DNA of 64,000 bases, taken from the NCBI GenBank assembly GCA_029817715.1, contig JARUPY010000186.1:124001-188000 (forward strand). Direction: 5' to 3'. Source of the DNA: Melastoma dodecandrum (lineage: Eukaryota; Streptophyta; Magnoliopsida; Myrtales; Melastomataceae). Made by a program: the position numbers and the translations under genes. Below are positions 36,884-48,738 of this stretch, one piece after another (position 1 is the first letter of the stretch; each line of letters opens with the position of its first letter). The notes under the pieces are model-generated. The model did not search any database and had not been told where the DNA came from. It saw nothing but the letters and a program-made list of their open reading frames with translations.

Positions 36884-39800
36884 TCATTTGTTGTGGTATT
36901 GTCGATACGGGCCTTCAAATGACTCCAATTCCCGGCAGTTATGAATCTTCAAGTGGCAGTCTCCCGCCATACAGGGCACGCTTATCAGAGAGTTGCATTC
37001 ATAAAACTCCACCGTTTTCAATCTTGTCAAGTTTGACAGGTCTGCGACTTCACCCACGATATCACCACATTGCCAGACTCTTAATTCCTCCAAGAGCTCC
37101 ATCCTCTCAACCCCGGAAAAGTCGATGCGTTCACATTCCCACAGTGTTAAAGAGCAAAGTCTCTCCAACGATCCTAAATCTGACAACCTGATAGGATATC
37201 TCGTATTTCCAATATTATCTCGTCCATCCAGCGAAGTCCCGCTCTGCATTGACTGCCAACATCTCTTGAGTGTCAATCTACGCAAGGACGAAGGAAGCTG
37301 CCATGCGGATGAAATGTTCCTAGAATGCAGATCGAGATCTTCCAGCCTAGACATGGAACCCAAATTGGTAGAAAGAATATCACCGACATTCCCCAACTTT
37401 AATTTCTGCAACCCATATAGCTTCTCTATCCCCTCTAAGTCCTCATCAAAACCAATTAACGTCAGCGATCGGAGGCTGGCGAGTCCGGAAAGATTGCATC
37501 TTGGAAGCTTTGACATTGGAATTCTAAAAGATGGGTCGTGATTTTCAAATTCCAACACCTCAAGGCTCTTTAGATTGCCGATCGAGGAAGGTAGCTTCCA
37601 TATCCTAGTCCGAATCCCACGGAGTATTCTCAGGTCCCCTAGCCTCCCAATAGACTCTGGCAGCTCCGAAATTCCGTTACAATTGATCAAAATGAGCTCT
37701 TGTAGAGCTTTTGCATCTCCTAGCTCTTCTGGTAATCTTGTCAACTTCCGACAGCTGACTATATTCAGGCATTTAAGATCCCCTAATACACCGATAGAAC
37801 TGGGGATTTCTTTCAATTCCATGCAAATGTGGAGATCAATTATCTCCAGCTTTGGAAAACGAGAGAGGTCGGGCAGTCTTGTAATCTTCGTCCCCGCGAT
37901 TTCAAGTACTCTCAAATTACCCATTCTCTATTAAAAAAAAAAAAAAAGAGTATCGTCCCATGATTAGTTAATGTTGATTTTCTGCTTCATGAGAGATGGA
38001 TACAAGGGAAAGGAAATTAATACCATGTCTTTCATTGACCGGTCCGTAATTCCAATCCCCCAAATCTGGAGAATGACCAGGCTGTCCATCTGGAAGAAAT
38101 AGGGATTAGATCTGACATACAACTTATCCCAACGCAGCCACAATAGATTCGTCGGAAAATTCCTAAACTTCCCACTTAATTTTGCTCCATCATGTAGGTT
38201 GAGATACCTGAGATTGGGCATGCCCTCGCATTCCTTCCGGGTTAAAAAATCGTAACTACCACCCAGGTTGATGGCTAAAACTTTATCGGTGCCCTGGTAA
38301 GAAAACATAAAGGAAATGAGGAAGCCAAAAGAGAGAGACCGAGTCCAATCCAATAAATTAGGAAAACATTATTATTATTATCATCATCATCTCACCTGCT
38401 TTTGGCGTATGACATTATGTGCCAATTTAGGATCCCACAGCCTGCCGGGCCTCTCTGAACTAACAATCTCCCTTCCTATCTCTCTAATTAAGTCATGCAT
38501 CCAATACTTTTCTTCAAAGTCTTCGTCTTCGTCGACATTCAGTACCTTTATCAAAGATCTGTTCTGGAGGACATCCAATCCACTTTTAGGAAAATAACCA
38601 CAGGCTTCCCACATGTAACTCGCATACTCCCTTCGCATCACTTTATGGTCAAAACAAGCAAGGTCCAGAAAAATCTGCTTCTCACGCTCCTCTAAGTCAT
38701 CGTAGCTGATCCGCAGCTTTTTCAAGATGTCTTCGTGAGGCACTCGCTCCAGCTTTTCCAAGGTATGTTCCCATTTATTCTTTTCCTTTCCGAATAAGAG
38801 CCCTCCGATCACCTCCAAAGCTAAGGGAAGATTTCCAGACATACGAATAACCCGCTTCGATAAATCAACAAAGTCATTTGGAGGTCCCTCTCCACCAAAT
38901 GCGTGTCGACTGAAGAGTTGCAGAGCATGATCATCGCTCATTCCCTCCACTTCATAAGCAGTCACACTAGGTCTCCTCATAAGGCCCTCGCAAACTCTCT
39001 TATCCCTCGTCGTGACGATGATTATCGTTCCCTTTTCGAAGAAATCGAAATTTCCAACCAACTTTTTGAGCTGACTTTTCTCGCTGACATCGTCAAAAAT
39101 GATAAGGACCCTTTTGTTGCAGAGCCTTCTTTGGATCTCATTCATTCCATCGCTAGAGTCACCAATTTTCCCATCCGATTTGCCGAAGATATCCCTCAAT
39201 AGCTTCTTTTGCAACCTTTCAACACCCTCCGCACCAGTCGACAAGGTTTCTCGTACATCAGGAAGGAAGCAGCATCCATCGAATCGGGAAGAGATTTTGT
39301 TGAAGATGACATTCGCCAACGTTGTCTTCCCAATACCCCCCATGCCGTGCACCATCACAACTTGTCGTTCAACGTGAGAACTCAAATTCAACATGCCCAT
39401 TACGTTCTCCACGCGATCATCCATCCCTAAGAGCTGATCCGGCAAACTCCTATCTTTGATTTTCAGCTTGTTTAGAATATCCACAACCACAACACTAACA
39501 AACTCGCCCATCCTGCCCAAAATCAAATGGAGATCAAGTTTCTCAAAAAACTGCCGACTAACAACATGGAAAAGCATAAAGGAAACAACAGCCGTTGAAA
39601 AATCCGAAATGACATGAATAATTATATAAGAAAGAGAATGATTAAAGATTATGAGTTATATACCCCTTATCTCCTTTGTATTCCTCACCACGGATACGTC
39701 CAACCTCCTCCAGAGCTTCCTCCCACAATTTCACATCCTCTTCCTTGTATTTTAATTTGTGCTTCTCGAGGGCGTCCCGGTACAGATCGGTTTGCAGCTT

Positions 39801-40175
39801 CACGTCGCTGGGGCTTACATCGTAGAAGATAGGCAAGATGACTTTCCTAGAGGCTGGGTCCCTGCGGCAGTCCACCATCAAGGCGAGTTCTCGGAGGCAC
39901 CACGCGCTTGATGCGTAGCCTGTGGAGAAGACAACAACGTAGATCCTAGAGTCCGGGACAGCGCGACAGAGCTCGTCCCCGATCGCTTCGCCGTTACGGA
40001 CCTCCTCCGTGTCCCTGAACACGCGTATCCCCTTTTCCTTCATGAACACATAAAGGACGTCGGTGAAGACGGACCGGGTGTCAGGTCCCCTGAAGCTAAC
40101 GAACACATCGTAAGCAGATCCGACGGGGGTGTTCACAGTGCCGCGGCTAGTCCCTGCTTCCGATGTCCCCGCCAT
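36884..40175 (-). CDS. TNL-C: complete TIR-NBS-LRR immune receptor (about 995 aa)
   Basis: Proposed exons are 40175-39664 (TIR), 39557-38396 (NB-ARC), 38293-38024 (linker starting GTDKVLAI) and 37927-36884 (LRR); the sum is whole codons. Motifs include YDVFVSFRGPDTR, AWCLREL, GMGGIGKTT, VLIIFDDV, GNLPLAL and YWMHDLIREIG. RNBS-D reads FLDLACFDHK. Differences from A, B and D include FFEKGT in RNBS-B, RRPSVT with an extra residue, and a shorter stretch after MHD (SSERPGRLWDP). The LRR exon is the shortest of the complete copies. Its 3' flank joins the duplicated CDPK/TYW2 segment about 50 bp after the stop. No disabling lesion was seen. Confidence 0.92.
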
Positions 40176-42150
40176 CCAATGGAAGGGAGAAAGGAGTAAG
40201 AGAGAGAGAGAGAAAGCGGTTGATGATGATGGATGGATGGGAAAATGGTGTTTGGGTGAGGGGTGGGATGGGATTTAGATAAAGTGGGCTTCAAATGCAG
40301 AGGGAGGGTTGGAGGGAGAAGCAGGCGAGAGGAGATAATGATGATGATGATGGGATTTGGAGAGGAGAGAAAGGGGAAGGGAGACATCATGATTGCCATC
40401 ATGCTTTTCTTTGCTTTACTTTCCTTGGAATTCGTTATTCATCTGTAGTTTTCGGAATATGTTAGCAAGTGGGCGACCTTTTCCTTTTAATTTTAATATT
40501 TATAAATAAAAACACAATCTATCCTTAAATTTCAAAATATAAATCTCTTGACATGAAAATATTATCAAACGAGAGACCTTTTTCTTTTCCTTTTGATTTT
40601 AATATACAGAAGAAAAGTAAAAATAAGCTTTCTTTTAACTCCCCCCACCTTTAAATTTAAAAATGCCAGAACATAACAAAATGAAATGGGGGGAGGGCGG
40701 CCGGCCACGCCAAAAGTGGGACCCAGACGACGACCTCCGACCGACCAGCTTTAATCTCCCCCACTAAACTTCAACTCCTCGAGTCATGTTCCTCCCTGTC
40801 ACTCTTCCCCTTCCCAACCCAACCCCATCAATTAAAATTTCCCCCACAGTCTTATACATTAATTAATATTTAATCTATTAAATTTTTTTTTGACAGAAGG
40901 CGCATACATCGACGTGCGCCTTCTGTCAGAGACTTTGGGCCTCCCTGTTATCGGGTAAGGTCGGTGTGCTGCGCCTTGATTCGGGCTCGCCACTAACCGA
41001 TAGCTGTTCGTCCGTCTTGATCGTCGAACAAATTAAATAAATGAACGAAGATGTTCTCCGTCTCTTCGGTTGTCGTTTTGTGGGTCCGGGTCCTGTGACC
41101 GGAGGTGCGCGGGAAGAAAAAGTTCTGTTTTTCTTATTTCATTTGGCGCGCACATCTCCCTTAAAACAAAATAACATTTCGATATGAAATGTGATTTCTC
41201 TCGGAAAGTGGGACCCAAAACTTTAAAAGAGAGACAGAGAGATGCCCTTCCTCCCACCACTCCAAGTTGGTGTGGGAGTGACGAGTTTGGACCTATCTGA
41301 AGTAGATAATTGGGATGGACTCGATACAAGTTTTTCCCTCATATATTGGGCTTGGAAAGTAATTGGAGGCCCATTGAGGTTCAACCAGTCAAGCCCGTTA
41401 AAGAAAGGACGGAGCCCATATGTCGTCCAGGTATCGGAACCATGGGGGGAGCTGATCTCGTCAAGAGTAGAGGAATGAAGTCGTCAGGAGTGCCCTCTAG
41501 AGGACGCTAAGAAGCCCAATGACTCATCTGTTCACACCTCGAAGTCAAGGGCCAGGTCCCTTTCCTTCCTCCTTTTTGAGTCTTGGGTTTTGAAGTGTTT
41601 TTTAAGCATTCGTAGATTCGGTCGTGATCGTGGTGGGTGTTTGATAATGGCTCAATCGATGCCTCGTGAGGGTTTAGGGTTTTATAGTTCTGTTGTATGG
41701 CTAAATTATTGGCTCAAGCAGGCCGGAACCGATTACCTAGCCGGAGCTATATGTGCAGAAAGTGAGATGAAAACATCAAGATTGTGGTCAAGCCCACCGA
41801 CAAGTAAAGTTTTCGCTAGAGAGTTAACTATAGCGAAGTCAAGAAAAGAAATCATGGTTAGAGATTGGTACATTTTAGTAGGTCATGCAAGACGGCGAGC
41901 AAAATCTAGTCCAGAAAGACAAACCATGATGAAGAGCCCCTGTGTTAAAAAGAATAAATGTCAGGCAAATGGACTGTCATCCTAATTTTATCAAAAAGAA
42001 TAAGTCAAGACGAAGATGCCATGTGAGAACGAGAGACTACAATGAGGATACAATGAAAGTTGCGAGTAAAGAGTCAAACACATGTCCCTCCACTAAATTC
42101 GCATAAGGAAACGTAACCTATAAACTAGATATTTTACGACATGCTTTTTT
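40176..42150. repeat. TNL-C upstream flank, a block copied elsewhere in the window
   Basis: Stretches of 40260-41250 recur at about 58310-59270, and 41380-42120 recur at about 61690-62470. It includes GA- and GAT-rich runs, a CCGGCC-rich patch (CGGCCGGCCACGCC), a perfect hairpin at 40891 and a plus-strand ORF (41590-41985) with no recognisable domain. That ORF is not conserved in frame in the second copy, so I do not call it a gene. Confidence 0.65.
40891..40928. repeat. Perfect 14-bp hairpin in a duplicated block (copy 1)
   Basis: TGACAGAAGGCGCA, a 10-nt loop (TACATCGACG) and the exact reverse complement. The same hairpin with the same loop is at 58891-58928. Confidence 0.95.
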
Positions 42151-42189
42151 ACATGAATGTCTCTGGTGACCATAATTGGAGTAGATCTT

Positions 42190-42345
42190 ATTAGTAATGA
42201 CTAAAATGATTAATAGAAATTCTGCAAATGGAGAAGACCCATTAGATGGAGGAAAGTCCAAGGAAGCATCCGTAAATTTGGGTGACAATGCTAGATGTTC
42301 CAATGACGGATTGGCAAATGTCCATCCGTTTGATGTAGGCAACAT
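42190..42345 (+). other. Exon-like coding stretch, duplicated at 62812-62945
   Basis: The plus strand reads NRNSANGEDPLDGGKSKEAS and then NLGDNARCSNDGLAN. The copy at 62812-62945 keeps the same frame with a few changes, all compatible with coding. It may be one exon of the unidentified gene that follows. Confidence 0.45.
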
Positions 42346-42359
42346 AACCCATTTGTAGA

Positions 42360-42935
42360 TTTTTTTTCAGATCAAATACAACAATTGGTCAGGGTATTAA
42401 TATCTGGACAACAAAGGATGATAAATACACTAAACGCACTGAAAGAGTTTGTGAGGCATAGTAACATTTTTGGCAAAAGTGTCCTTTCTGTTGTTCAAAT
42501 GGGCAACCCTTCTCGAGAAGCTCTTAGAGTAGTTGTTGTTAAAGGGAAACAAAAGGTAGAATTTCAATACATGTAAATGTACGATCCTGATGGTGTGGAA
42601 GTTGATATCAATGAACACGCTTTATAATCAGGACAGCTACAAATGCCTATTCGATTTAATTCCTTCTTTACCAAAGATCCCGATGAGAACTGATTCCACC
42701 AGGAAAGGAGGGTCAATATGCTTTGCTCCATCATCCTCGACGAGAAAGCTTTTACCCTCGCCAGGGCTATCAAATACATAACAACGTAGTCCGAAATTTG
42801 CATGCTCATGCGCCTAATATAAACGGAGGAGATGATATGTACCTAGAAATCATCCAGTACGTTGCTTGTTTGGTGGGGCAATTAGTCCCCATAAACGAGT
42901 GGCGAAGAAATTGCAAAATCATGTCACTCTAAACT
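42360..42935 (+). pseudogene. Unidentified coding remnant (SNIFGKSVLSVVQMGNPSRE family)
   Basis: One frame runs DFFSDQIQQLVRVLISGQQR, then NALKEFVRHSNIFGKSVLSV and KGKQKVEFQYM. After a stop it continues as YDPDGVEVDINEHAL. Further on, separate frames give PIRFNSFFTKDPDEN, MLCSIILDEKAFTLARAIKY and NGGDDMYLEIIQYVA. The composition is clearly protein-like and the pieces follow each other on one strand, so this looks like a decayed multi-exon host gene. I do not recognise the protein. A translated search of 42190-42935 against plant proteomes would identify it. The CNX5 relic follows about 200 bp downstream on the same strand. Confidence 0.5.
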
Positions 42936-43119
42936 CTATATGATATAGAATTACGACACTTTGTTATAAAATTATGGCATTATCCTTGTCACTCACTCTC
43001 TTCATCAAGTAAATGCATGTTGGTAGTGAGGGAACAATTCATCGCTCTTTGATATAGATAAACTACTACCTGGGCAAAGTATCTATGTATTTTTGGGATA
43101 GTTATAAGCTGGTGGCTGG

Positions 43120-45055
43120 CTATGATTGGACCAGGTCGAGTGGGAATCATGGATAACGATGTGGTTGAGCTGAACAATATGCACAGACAGGTACTTGATA
43201 TAATCGCCAGGTATTTTGCTTCTTTTTGAGGTTGATTGCTCTATGTTCTCTTTGCATGGACATACTCTTCAATGCCTGGTTTCCATTTTCTCCAAGATAA
43301 GCTTGAGCCTCTTGAGGACTTAACTCTATCCCTTTCAAAAACATCTCATGGAGGGAAGTCTCTCTTTCTTTCGTCAACAGCTCGAACAGCACGGTCATAG
43401 GACCAAGACCATTCGAAGGTAGGATGCCCGCCCCTCCTAGAACAGTCGTGTTTGACTGGGCTTACACACGTTCGCTCACTTACGCTGTCCCTTCTCAGCT
43501 TACCCTAGCCCCCGGCCTTTTGCTCTTCTAATGTTAAGCTCCAAAGCTTCACTGGTCACGATTCTACTTTAACCAACCGGATTTTGAGCTCATCAATCAA
43601 GGGCTCCTAAACTCAAAAGGTGGAGCCCGATAGTTGGGGAGATCGAATTCCAAACTTTTCTTAAGCGTGTTGATTTGGTTTCTATTGGCTTTGTTTTGAT
43701 TAGGTTATCCACACTGAAGCATACATTGGTCGATCAAAGGTCGAATCTGCTGCTGGCTACCTCTCGGGCGTAAGTGCTCCTACAAAAGAGCAGAAACTTT
43801 TTGCATATTAATTTTATCTGCATCGGTGATTGAGCATTTCCTTCTGTGTGACATCTGTGGGATGGCGGTTTCAGCATAAATTGCACTTTGGAGGTCACAG
43901 AACACCGAGAGGCCTTGCGGACCTCTACTGCACTTGAAATTTTGAGCAAGTATGACATTGTAGTTGATGCAACCGACAATGCTCCAAGCCGATACATGAT
44001 CAACGATTGCTGGGTTGTCTCGGGAAAGGTATGGTGACGTACAAATAAACTAGTTTTCGTGTGGCCGTTTGTCTTCCAGGTTCTCTCCTAGTGGACTGTC
44101 AACCCTGTTTTTCAATCAGTTTGTCTTGTTGGCACATCCAGGCCCTTTGCGTGTCACAGAAGATACTATTTTTTCTTTGGGGATTTGTCTTTTGGGGGGG
44201 AATGTTAGCCTAACTACCTTGAGATTGATCTTTTCTCGTTTATACCATACAGCACCTTGTATCTGGTGCTGTGCTTGGATTGGAGGATCAGGCAATAGGA
44301 AAGCAGCATCCAATCACCCTACAGAATGTTGAGATTTCCATTTAAAATTTTGTGTATAATAATTTGTTTGTCTGACATTCACACTTGGTTTTTCAGCTTA
44401 CAGTTTATAATTACAAAGGAGGTCCATGCTACCGAAGCTTGTTCCCAACACCACCACCCACAACAGCTTGCCAAAGATGCTCTGATAGTGGTGTTTTAGG
44501 TGTAGGTTAGTGATCCTCATTGATTAACTTTCTTTTCTTTGCCTGGTTTACATGAAATTCTTGTTTAAAACTTGTCTTTATTTGTTTTTCAGTTCCTGGT
44601 GTAATTGGCTGTCTTCAAGCGCTAGAGGCCATAAAAATTGCCAGGACGGATGCTGTTATTTGATTCCTTGTCTGCAAGAATACGTATTGTACGCTCTTTA
44701 TTTCTTCATTTCTGTGTTGTTTTTCATCCAGTATAGGTTCTTGTATGATTATAGATTTTTCGTTCTGTGGTTCATGAAGGTCAAGATCAGGGGAAGATGT
44801 TTACAGTGTGAAGCATGCTTTGAGAATTCGGAATTCTCTAGACAATATTTCAATGACTTTGACTATAGCATATCTGAGCCCGGGCTTTTTTTTCTGCAGT
44901 CTGAACCCGTGAAGCTGAATTTGCTTGGGAACAATTCCAGGATAACTACCAAGGACTATAGTGAGATTGTTAGAAATGGGAAGCACACATTCTGGTGGAC
45001 GTCCAACCAGAGCACCACTACAAGATTGTCTCTCTTCCCAACTTGATTAACATTC
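43120..45055 (+). pseudogene. CNX5: CNX5/MOCS3-like adenylyltransferase-sulfurtransferase, decayed
   Basis: CNX5 (MOCS3/UBA4) adenylates and thiolates the small sulfur carrier for molybdopterin synthesis and tRNA thiolation. Exons: up to 43190 (IMDNDVVELNNMHRQ), 43704-43769 (VIHTEAYIGRSKVESAAGYL), 43875-44028 (LEILSKYDIVVDATDNAPSR), 44253-44291 (HLVSGAVLGLEDQ, followed by a GC donor), 44397-44505 ([32 protein letters not shown]), 44593 onward (VPGVIGCLQALEAIKIA) and about 44780-45000 (KIRGRCLQCEACFEN, EPVKLNLLG). The Zn-site Cys of CYRC is Ser (AGC at 44436-44438). A frame change after EAIKIA and another near 44985 break the frame. Rhodanese-start sequence (ILVDVQPEHHYKIVSLPN) is readable out of frame, but its catalytic Cys region is absent. 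The N-terminal GxGxxG part is also missing. Confidence 0.82.
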
Positions 45056-45059
45056 CACT

Positions 45060-46004
45060 TTCTAGCTCAGTGTCGTAACCCAATTTTTTCTACAAAAATC
45101 ACAAAAAAACACTAAAAATTTTGAAAATCTTCATAAAATATTAAAAAAATTGCAATTCTTCCGAAAATCAATAAAAAACATAGAAAATCATCAAAGATCA
45201 ACAAAAATCCACAAAATCGAGAAAAATCATAAAAAAAGATTTGATAAAAATAATAAATAGCTAGACCGAGGGACACACATGGAGAAGAAAGGAACGATTG
45301 AAAATGTTTCCTCGGTAGAGATTGCATCAGATTATCCCAGCCGGCCGAGCGTCCCCTCGTTCACCGACACGACCCCCAACTCGTTTCCCTTGGAATACAA
45401 GACGCTCGACAACTCTATCCACGACTCACATTACTCGACAATCCGGCAAATTCTTTCATTTCCTTCTGTTTAATTAGATGAATTTATCTTCTTTGATTCT
45501 TTTTACTTTTATTATTTTCGCAACCAGTAACGGCGGCGTATGCGACACATATGTTCGAGGAACGACTCCTCATCCAAGTTTGGAACCTGAAGTACATTCG
45601 CCAGTTCTTCCGGGAAAAGAATGGTCCCGTCCTCTCCGAGATGCTTCCCACTTGATACTTTTCTTACAGATCTCACCACAAATCTGCTATGCTATAATCT
45701 TGGGATTATGTGGGTCGGTGTGCCCATCAACCTCGGGAAGGCCCTCAGAGATATTCAACATATCAAGTTCAAAGTCATGGCTGCCCTTTGGACGATCTTC
45801 GGTTTTTCTTCCTATTTTTCTTGCTTTCATCCTTGATAGCCTTTTCAGCGTGTTTAGGAGTTGATTTAGCATCACCCTTTTTAATCTTAGAATCTTGCTC
45901 TCCGACCAATTCCTCTTCGATCAGTTTCTTCATACTAGGCTTACTATTGACTGCTTTTACTGCGGATCCACCATTTCCATTTTGCTGAATCATTAGTTCT
46001 CGTC
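45060..46004. other. Spacer with A-rich tract and unassigned open frames
   Basis: 45080-45250 is A-rich low-complexity DNA. Minus-strand frames at 45690-45993 read QNGNGGSAVKAVNSKPSMKK and an acidic/basic mixture that looks protein-like but changes frame; I do not recognise it. Confidence 0.35.
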
Positions 46005-46120
46005 AAGAGCAGCGGCGACGGCAGCGGCAGCAGCAGCAGCGGCAAGCGGCGGCGGCAGCAGCACCAGCAGCAGCACCAGCAGCAGCAGCAGCAACAGCAA
46101 CAGCAGCGGCCGCAGCGGCC
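46005..46120. repeat. (CAG/CGG)n trinucleotide-rich tract
   Basis: About 115 bp of impure CAG and CGG units lie immediately upstream of the pyruvate decarboxylase fragment, on a local GC peak unlike the AT-rich surroundings. Confidence 0.85.
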
Positions 46121-46124
46121 ACTG

Positions 46125-46305
46125 TCAACTCCTCCTCGATGCCACCATCTCGTCTGCTGCCGAAGCGTCCTCCTCCTCCGTGCCGCTGCCCCTCTATTCT
46201 GATCTCATCGCCGAACCCAGCCTCAACCTCGTTGGTTGCTGTAACGAGCTCAACGCCGGGTATGCCGCCGACGGCTATGCTCGCTCCCGCGGCGTCGGCG
46301 CCTGC
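46125..46305 (+). pseudogene. Pyruvate decarboxylase N-terminal fragment
   Basis: The plus strand reads SDLIAEPSLNLVGCCNELNA and GYAADGYARSRGVGAC. This is the near-invariant start of plant pyruvate decarboxylase, a thiamine-diphosphate enzyme of alcoholic fermentation; the Glu of CCNELNAGYAADGYAR is the cofactor-activating residue. The usual GDFNLTLLDHL stretch before it is degraded, and everything after GVGAC is missing. At that point the sequence switches directly to EXO84-like coding sequence. Confidence 0.85.
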
Positions 46306-47177
46306 CTTCGGCGATCCTGGCACTCAAGAAACTTGGGGACGGGCCACGTGCACACGCGATGCTTCTGAAGTCTCACCATGAGAAGCTACAGGCGGCGATG
46401 CAAGGCCTGAGGTCAATGACCACTCTCATGGGAGGAGCTTATACTGCCACAATATCTCAGATTGTTTTCACGAGTATCGCTCAGGCAGCAAATGACTCGA
46501 CGGCGGCTTTCCGGGAGGAGCCTGCATTTACTTCCGAGCTCGTGACGTGGGCCGTCAAGGAGACTGAAGAAATGGCTCTCCTACTGAAACGGCATGTGTT
46601 TGCCTCGTCAACAGGCGCTGGGGGATTCCGGGTGGCCGCTGAATGCGTCAGGATATGCCTTGGCCATTGTTTCGCGTTGGAGGGCAAGGGCCTTGCGCTT
46701 TCATCGGTTCTGGTCAGGCAATTCAGGTCTTCTATTGAACAGACATTGAATGCTAACTTGAAGAGGATCGAGCAGATCAGTGCAGCCTTAGCTTCCGCAG
46801 ATGAATGGTCTTTGCTCCACGCTCCTCCTGGTGGACGACCACTTCGCTTCTCCTCGACATCATACCCAAGTGGAGCAACGGGCTCACAGCCAAGACTTTC
46901 CAGCAGTGCCCACAAGTTCAATTCTATGGTTCAGGAATTCATCGAAGACATGGGCCATCTACAGTGTCTCCAGTTAGATGGTCCGACAATGGAAGGTGTA
47001 TTGCAATTGTTCAATACCTATGTTGGTTTGCTCGTAAGTGCGTTGCCGAATTCTGCAGACGGTGAGGAGAGCACTATAATTTCTAACATATTATCATTGG
47101 ATATTGATGCTTTGGATGCTTCCCTTATATCCCCGCATAATTTGGCTAAGTTGCTTGGAGAAACTGATTGCAGATAG
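46306..47177 (+). pseudogene. EXO84-like exocyst subunit, truncated at both ends
   Basis: EXO84 is a subunit of the exocyst, which tethers secretory vesicles at the plasma membrane. From 46312 the frame reads ILALKKLGDGPRAHAMLL and then, from the Met at 46359, QGLRSMTTLMGGAYTATIS, IAQAANDSTAAF, ELVTWAVKETEEMALLLKRH, CVRICLGHC and SSAHKFNSMVQEFIEDMG. This corresponds to the middle of plant EXO84. The 272-codon frame ends DCR-stop at 47175-47177, where normal EXO84 proteins continue for several hundred residues. The upstream half is replaced by the pyruvate decarboxylase fragment. The long undamaged frame means a short protein could still be made, but the family architecture is incomplete. Confidence 0.78.
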
Positions 47178-47559
47178 CCGTGGAGGCTCTTTTTACCAAG
47201 GACGAAACTTGGTAACATACCCTTCCCCCATTTCCGTGTTTCTGAACGAAATTTTTTATTATTTTTATTGTTATTATTATTTTGCAACCTGTGTACGTGT
47301 GATGATTTTTTTTAGGCTTGTTAATTTAATTTATCATGTTGGCTTATCTTAATAAACGTTTTAATTATTCCGTACTTTCAAAGTTTTGTTGATATTTTTA
47401 AAGCTCATTTTCTTAAAAAGTTTCTTTTCGATCACTTTTTTTTCCAATTGCCTTATAACATAACTTTAACCGTTATCTATCAAGAATTCGTATTATTACA
47501 AGTTGTTCTTTAATTAATCCTGTTTCAAAAATCTTATCCAACTGTTTACTTCATTTATT

Positions 47560-48235
47560 CGGTATCTATGCAGGTATCTCGGGGGCGTGCCTTGAGGACA
47601 ACCAAGGCATGCACCCCATTCAACGTGTTCAAGATAACGAAGTATTCGAGGGATTATTTGGATTCTTGAAAATCAAGACCCACGGCTTCGCACTCACCAA
47701 CGTTAGAGCATCAGCGGCTCGCCAGGTTCGCCGTAAACCTATTCTAAAAACGGCACCGTGAGGTATAAACGCTAACGGGAGCGTTCTATGAAAGGCGAGC
47801 AATGATACAAATACCCGGTTCTCCTTTGAATTTATCTTCGGCATAAAAACTGTTAAAGGCATTAATCAATCTATGCTGCTTGTGTTTTGCCCAAAATCAA
47901 CTTTTAAGAAATATTCTCTAAAAATGATTCACGTAGACATTTTAAATATTATTGAGCTCGAGATCATTTTTTATGTCAAACAGTGTCTTTTCAAAACCGA
48001 GCTTAAATAAATTCGGACATTAGAAACACACGATAAAGCCTCACTTTTCTTTGTGATGCATGCGATTTAGTAATCCCTAATTCCCAAACCTTAATGAATT
48101 TCTAGTTTTTTTAACTTGAACTTAAAATAAGTTAGTGGCGACTCCGATATTTTCAAAATCTGAAGCCCTATCGTCAAGGGAGGATATTCATTTTAAATGG
48201 AACCGGAAACGGATCCACCCGCGACACTTAGATAA
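47560..48235 (+). mobile_element. Possible Ty3/gypsy LTR end and leader remnant
   Basis: At 48133 the sequence reads AGTGGCGACTCCGATATTTTC and about 80 bp later CCCGCGACAC. These resemble the leader just after the 5' LTR of many plant gypsy elements. The preceding 500 bp would then be LTR. No gag-pol frame follows. This is pattern memory only. Confidence 0.33.
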
Positions 48236-48738
48236 GAGGGTCTCTGAAGCCTCTTCAGCTATGGAGCAAGCAAGAACTCAGAAGGCCGATGTTGAAGGCG
48301 AAAGGCCAAACTTGTATGTAATTTGCAGAAGAGGTAGCGAACGATTCTCAGAGGGCCGTCCACTCCCTCCAGAACATGGGCTTTACTTAGGCGAAGGATA
48401 TCATCGGGGGCATCGAATCCTGGGCGCGAGATGTTGATCCTCGGTTACCGACTTATTGAGAGGGCCTAAATTCCTGTACCTAATACATAGTTCAATGGGG
48501 ATGATCATTTATGTCATAGTTCGGGCTTAATGCTCTTGTATGGTTATGCCTGTTCTCGAAAATGAATGATAATGTATTTTCAATCGACTATGATATAATA
48601 TACCATCCATGCAAATTATGAGTACAAACTATGGTTTCAGAGAATTGAGAAAAAACATTAACTTAGTAATAAGAGTTTTGTAAACAAAAAAAGAGCAAGA
48701 GAACATGCTTTGCTGTAACATATGGAACTTTGATCTGG

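Noticed and set aside
41590..41985. 131-codon plus-strand ORF upstream of TNL-C as a gene
   Set aside because: The diverged copy at about 61900-62320 does not keep the frame.
47600..47870. rRNA-like or other structural RNA
   Set aside because: No recognisable conserved rRNA or snRNA core; GC content and the neighbouring leader motif suggest LTR sequence.
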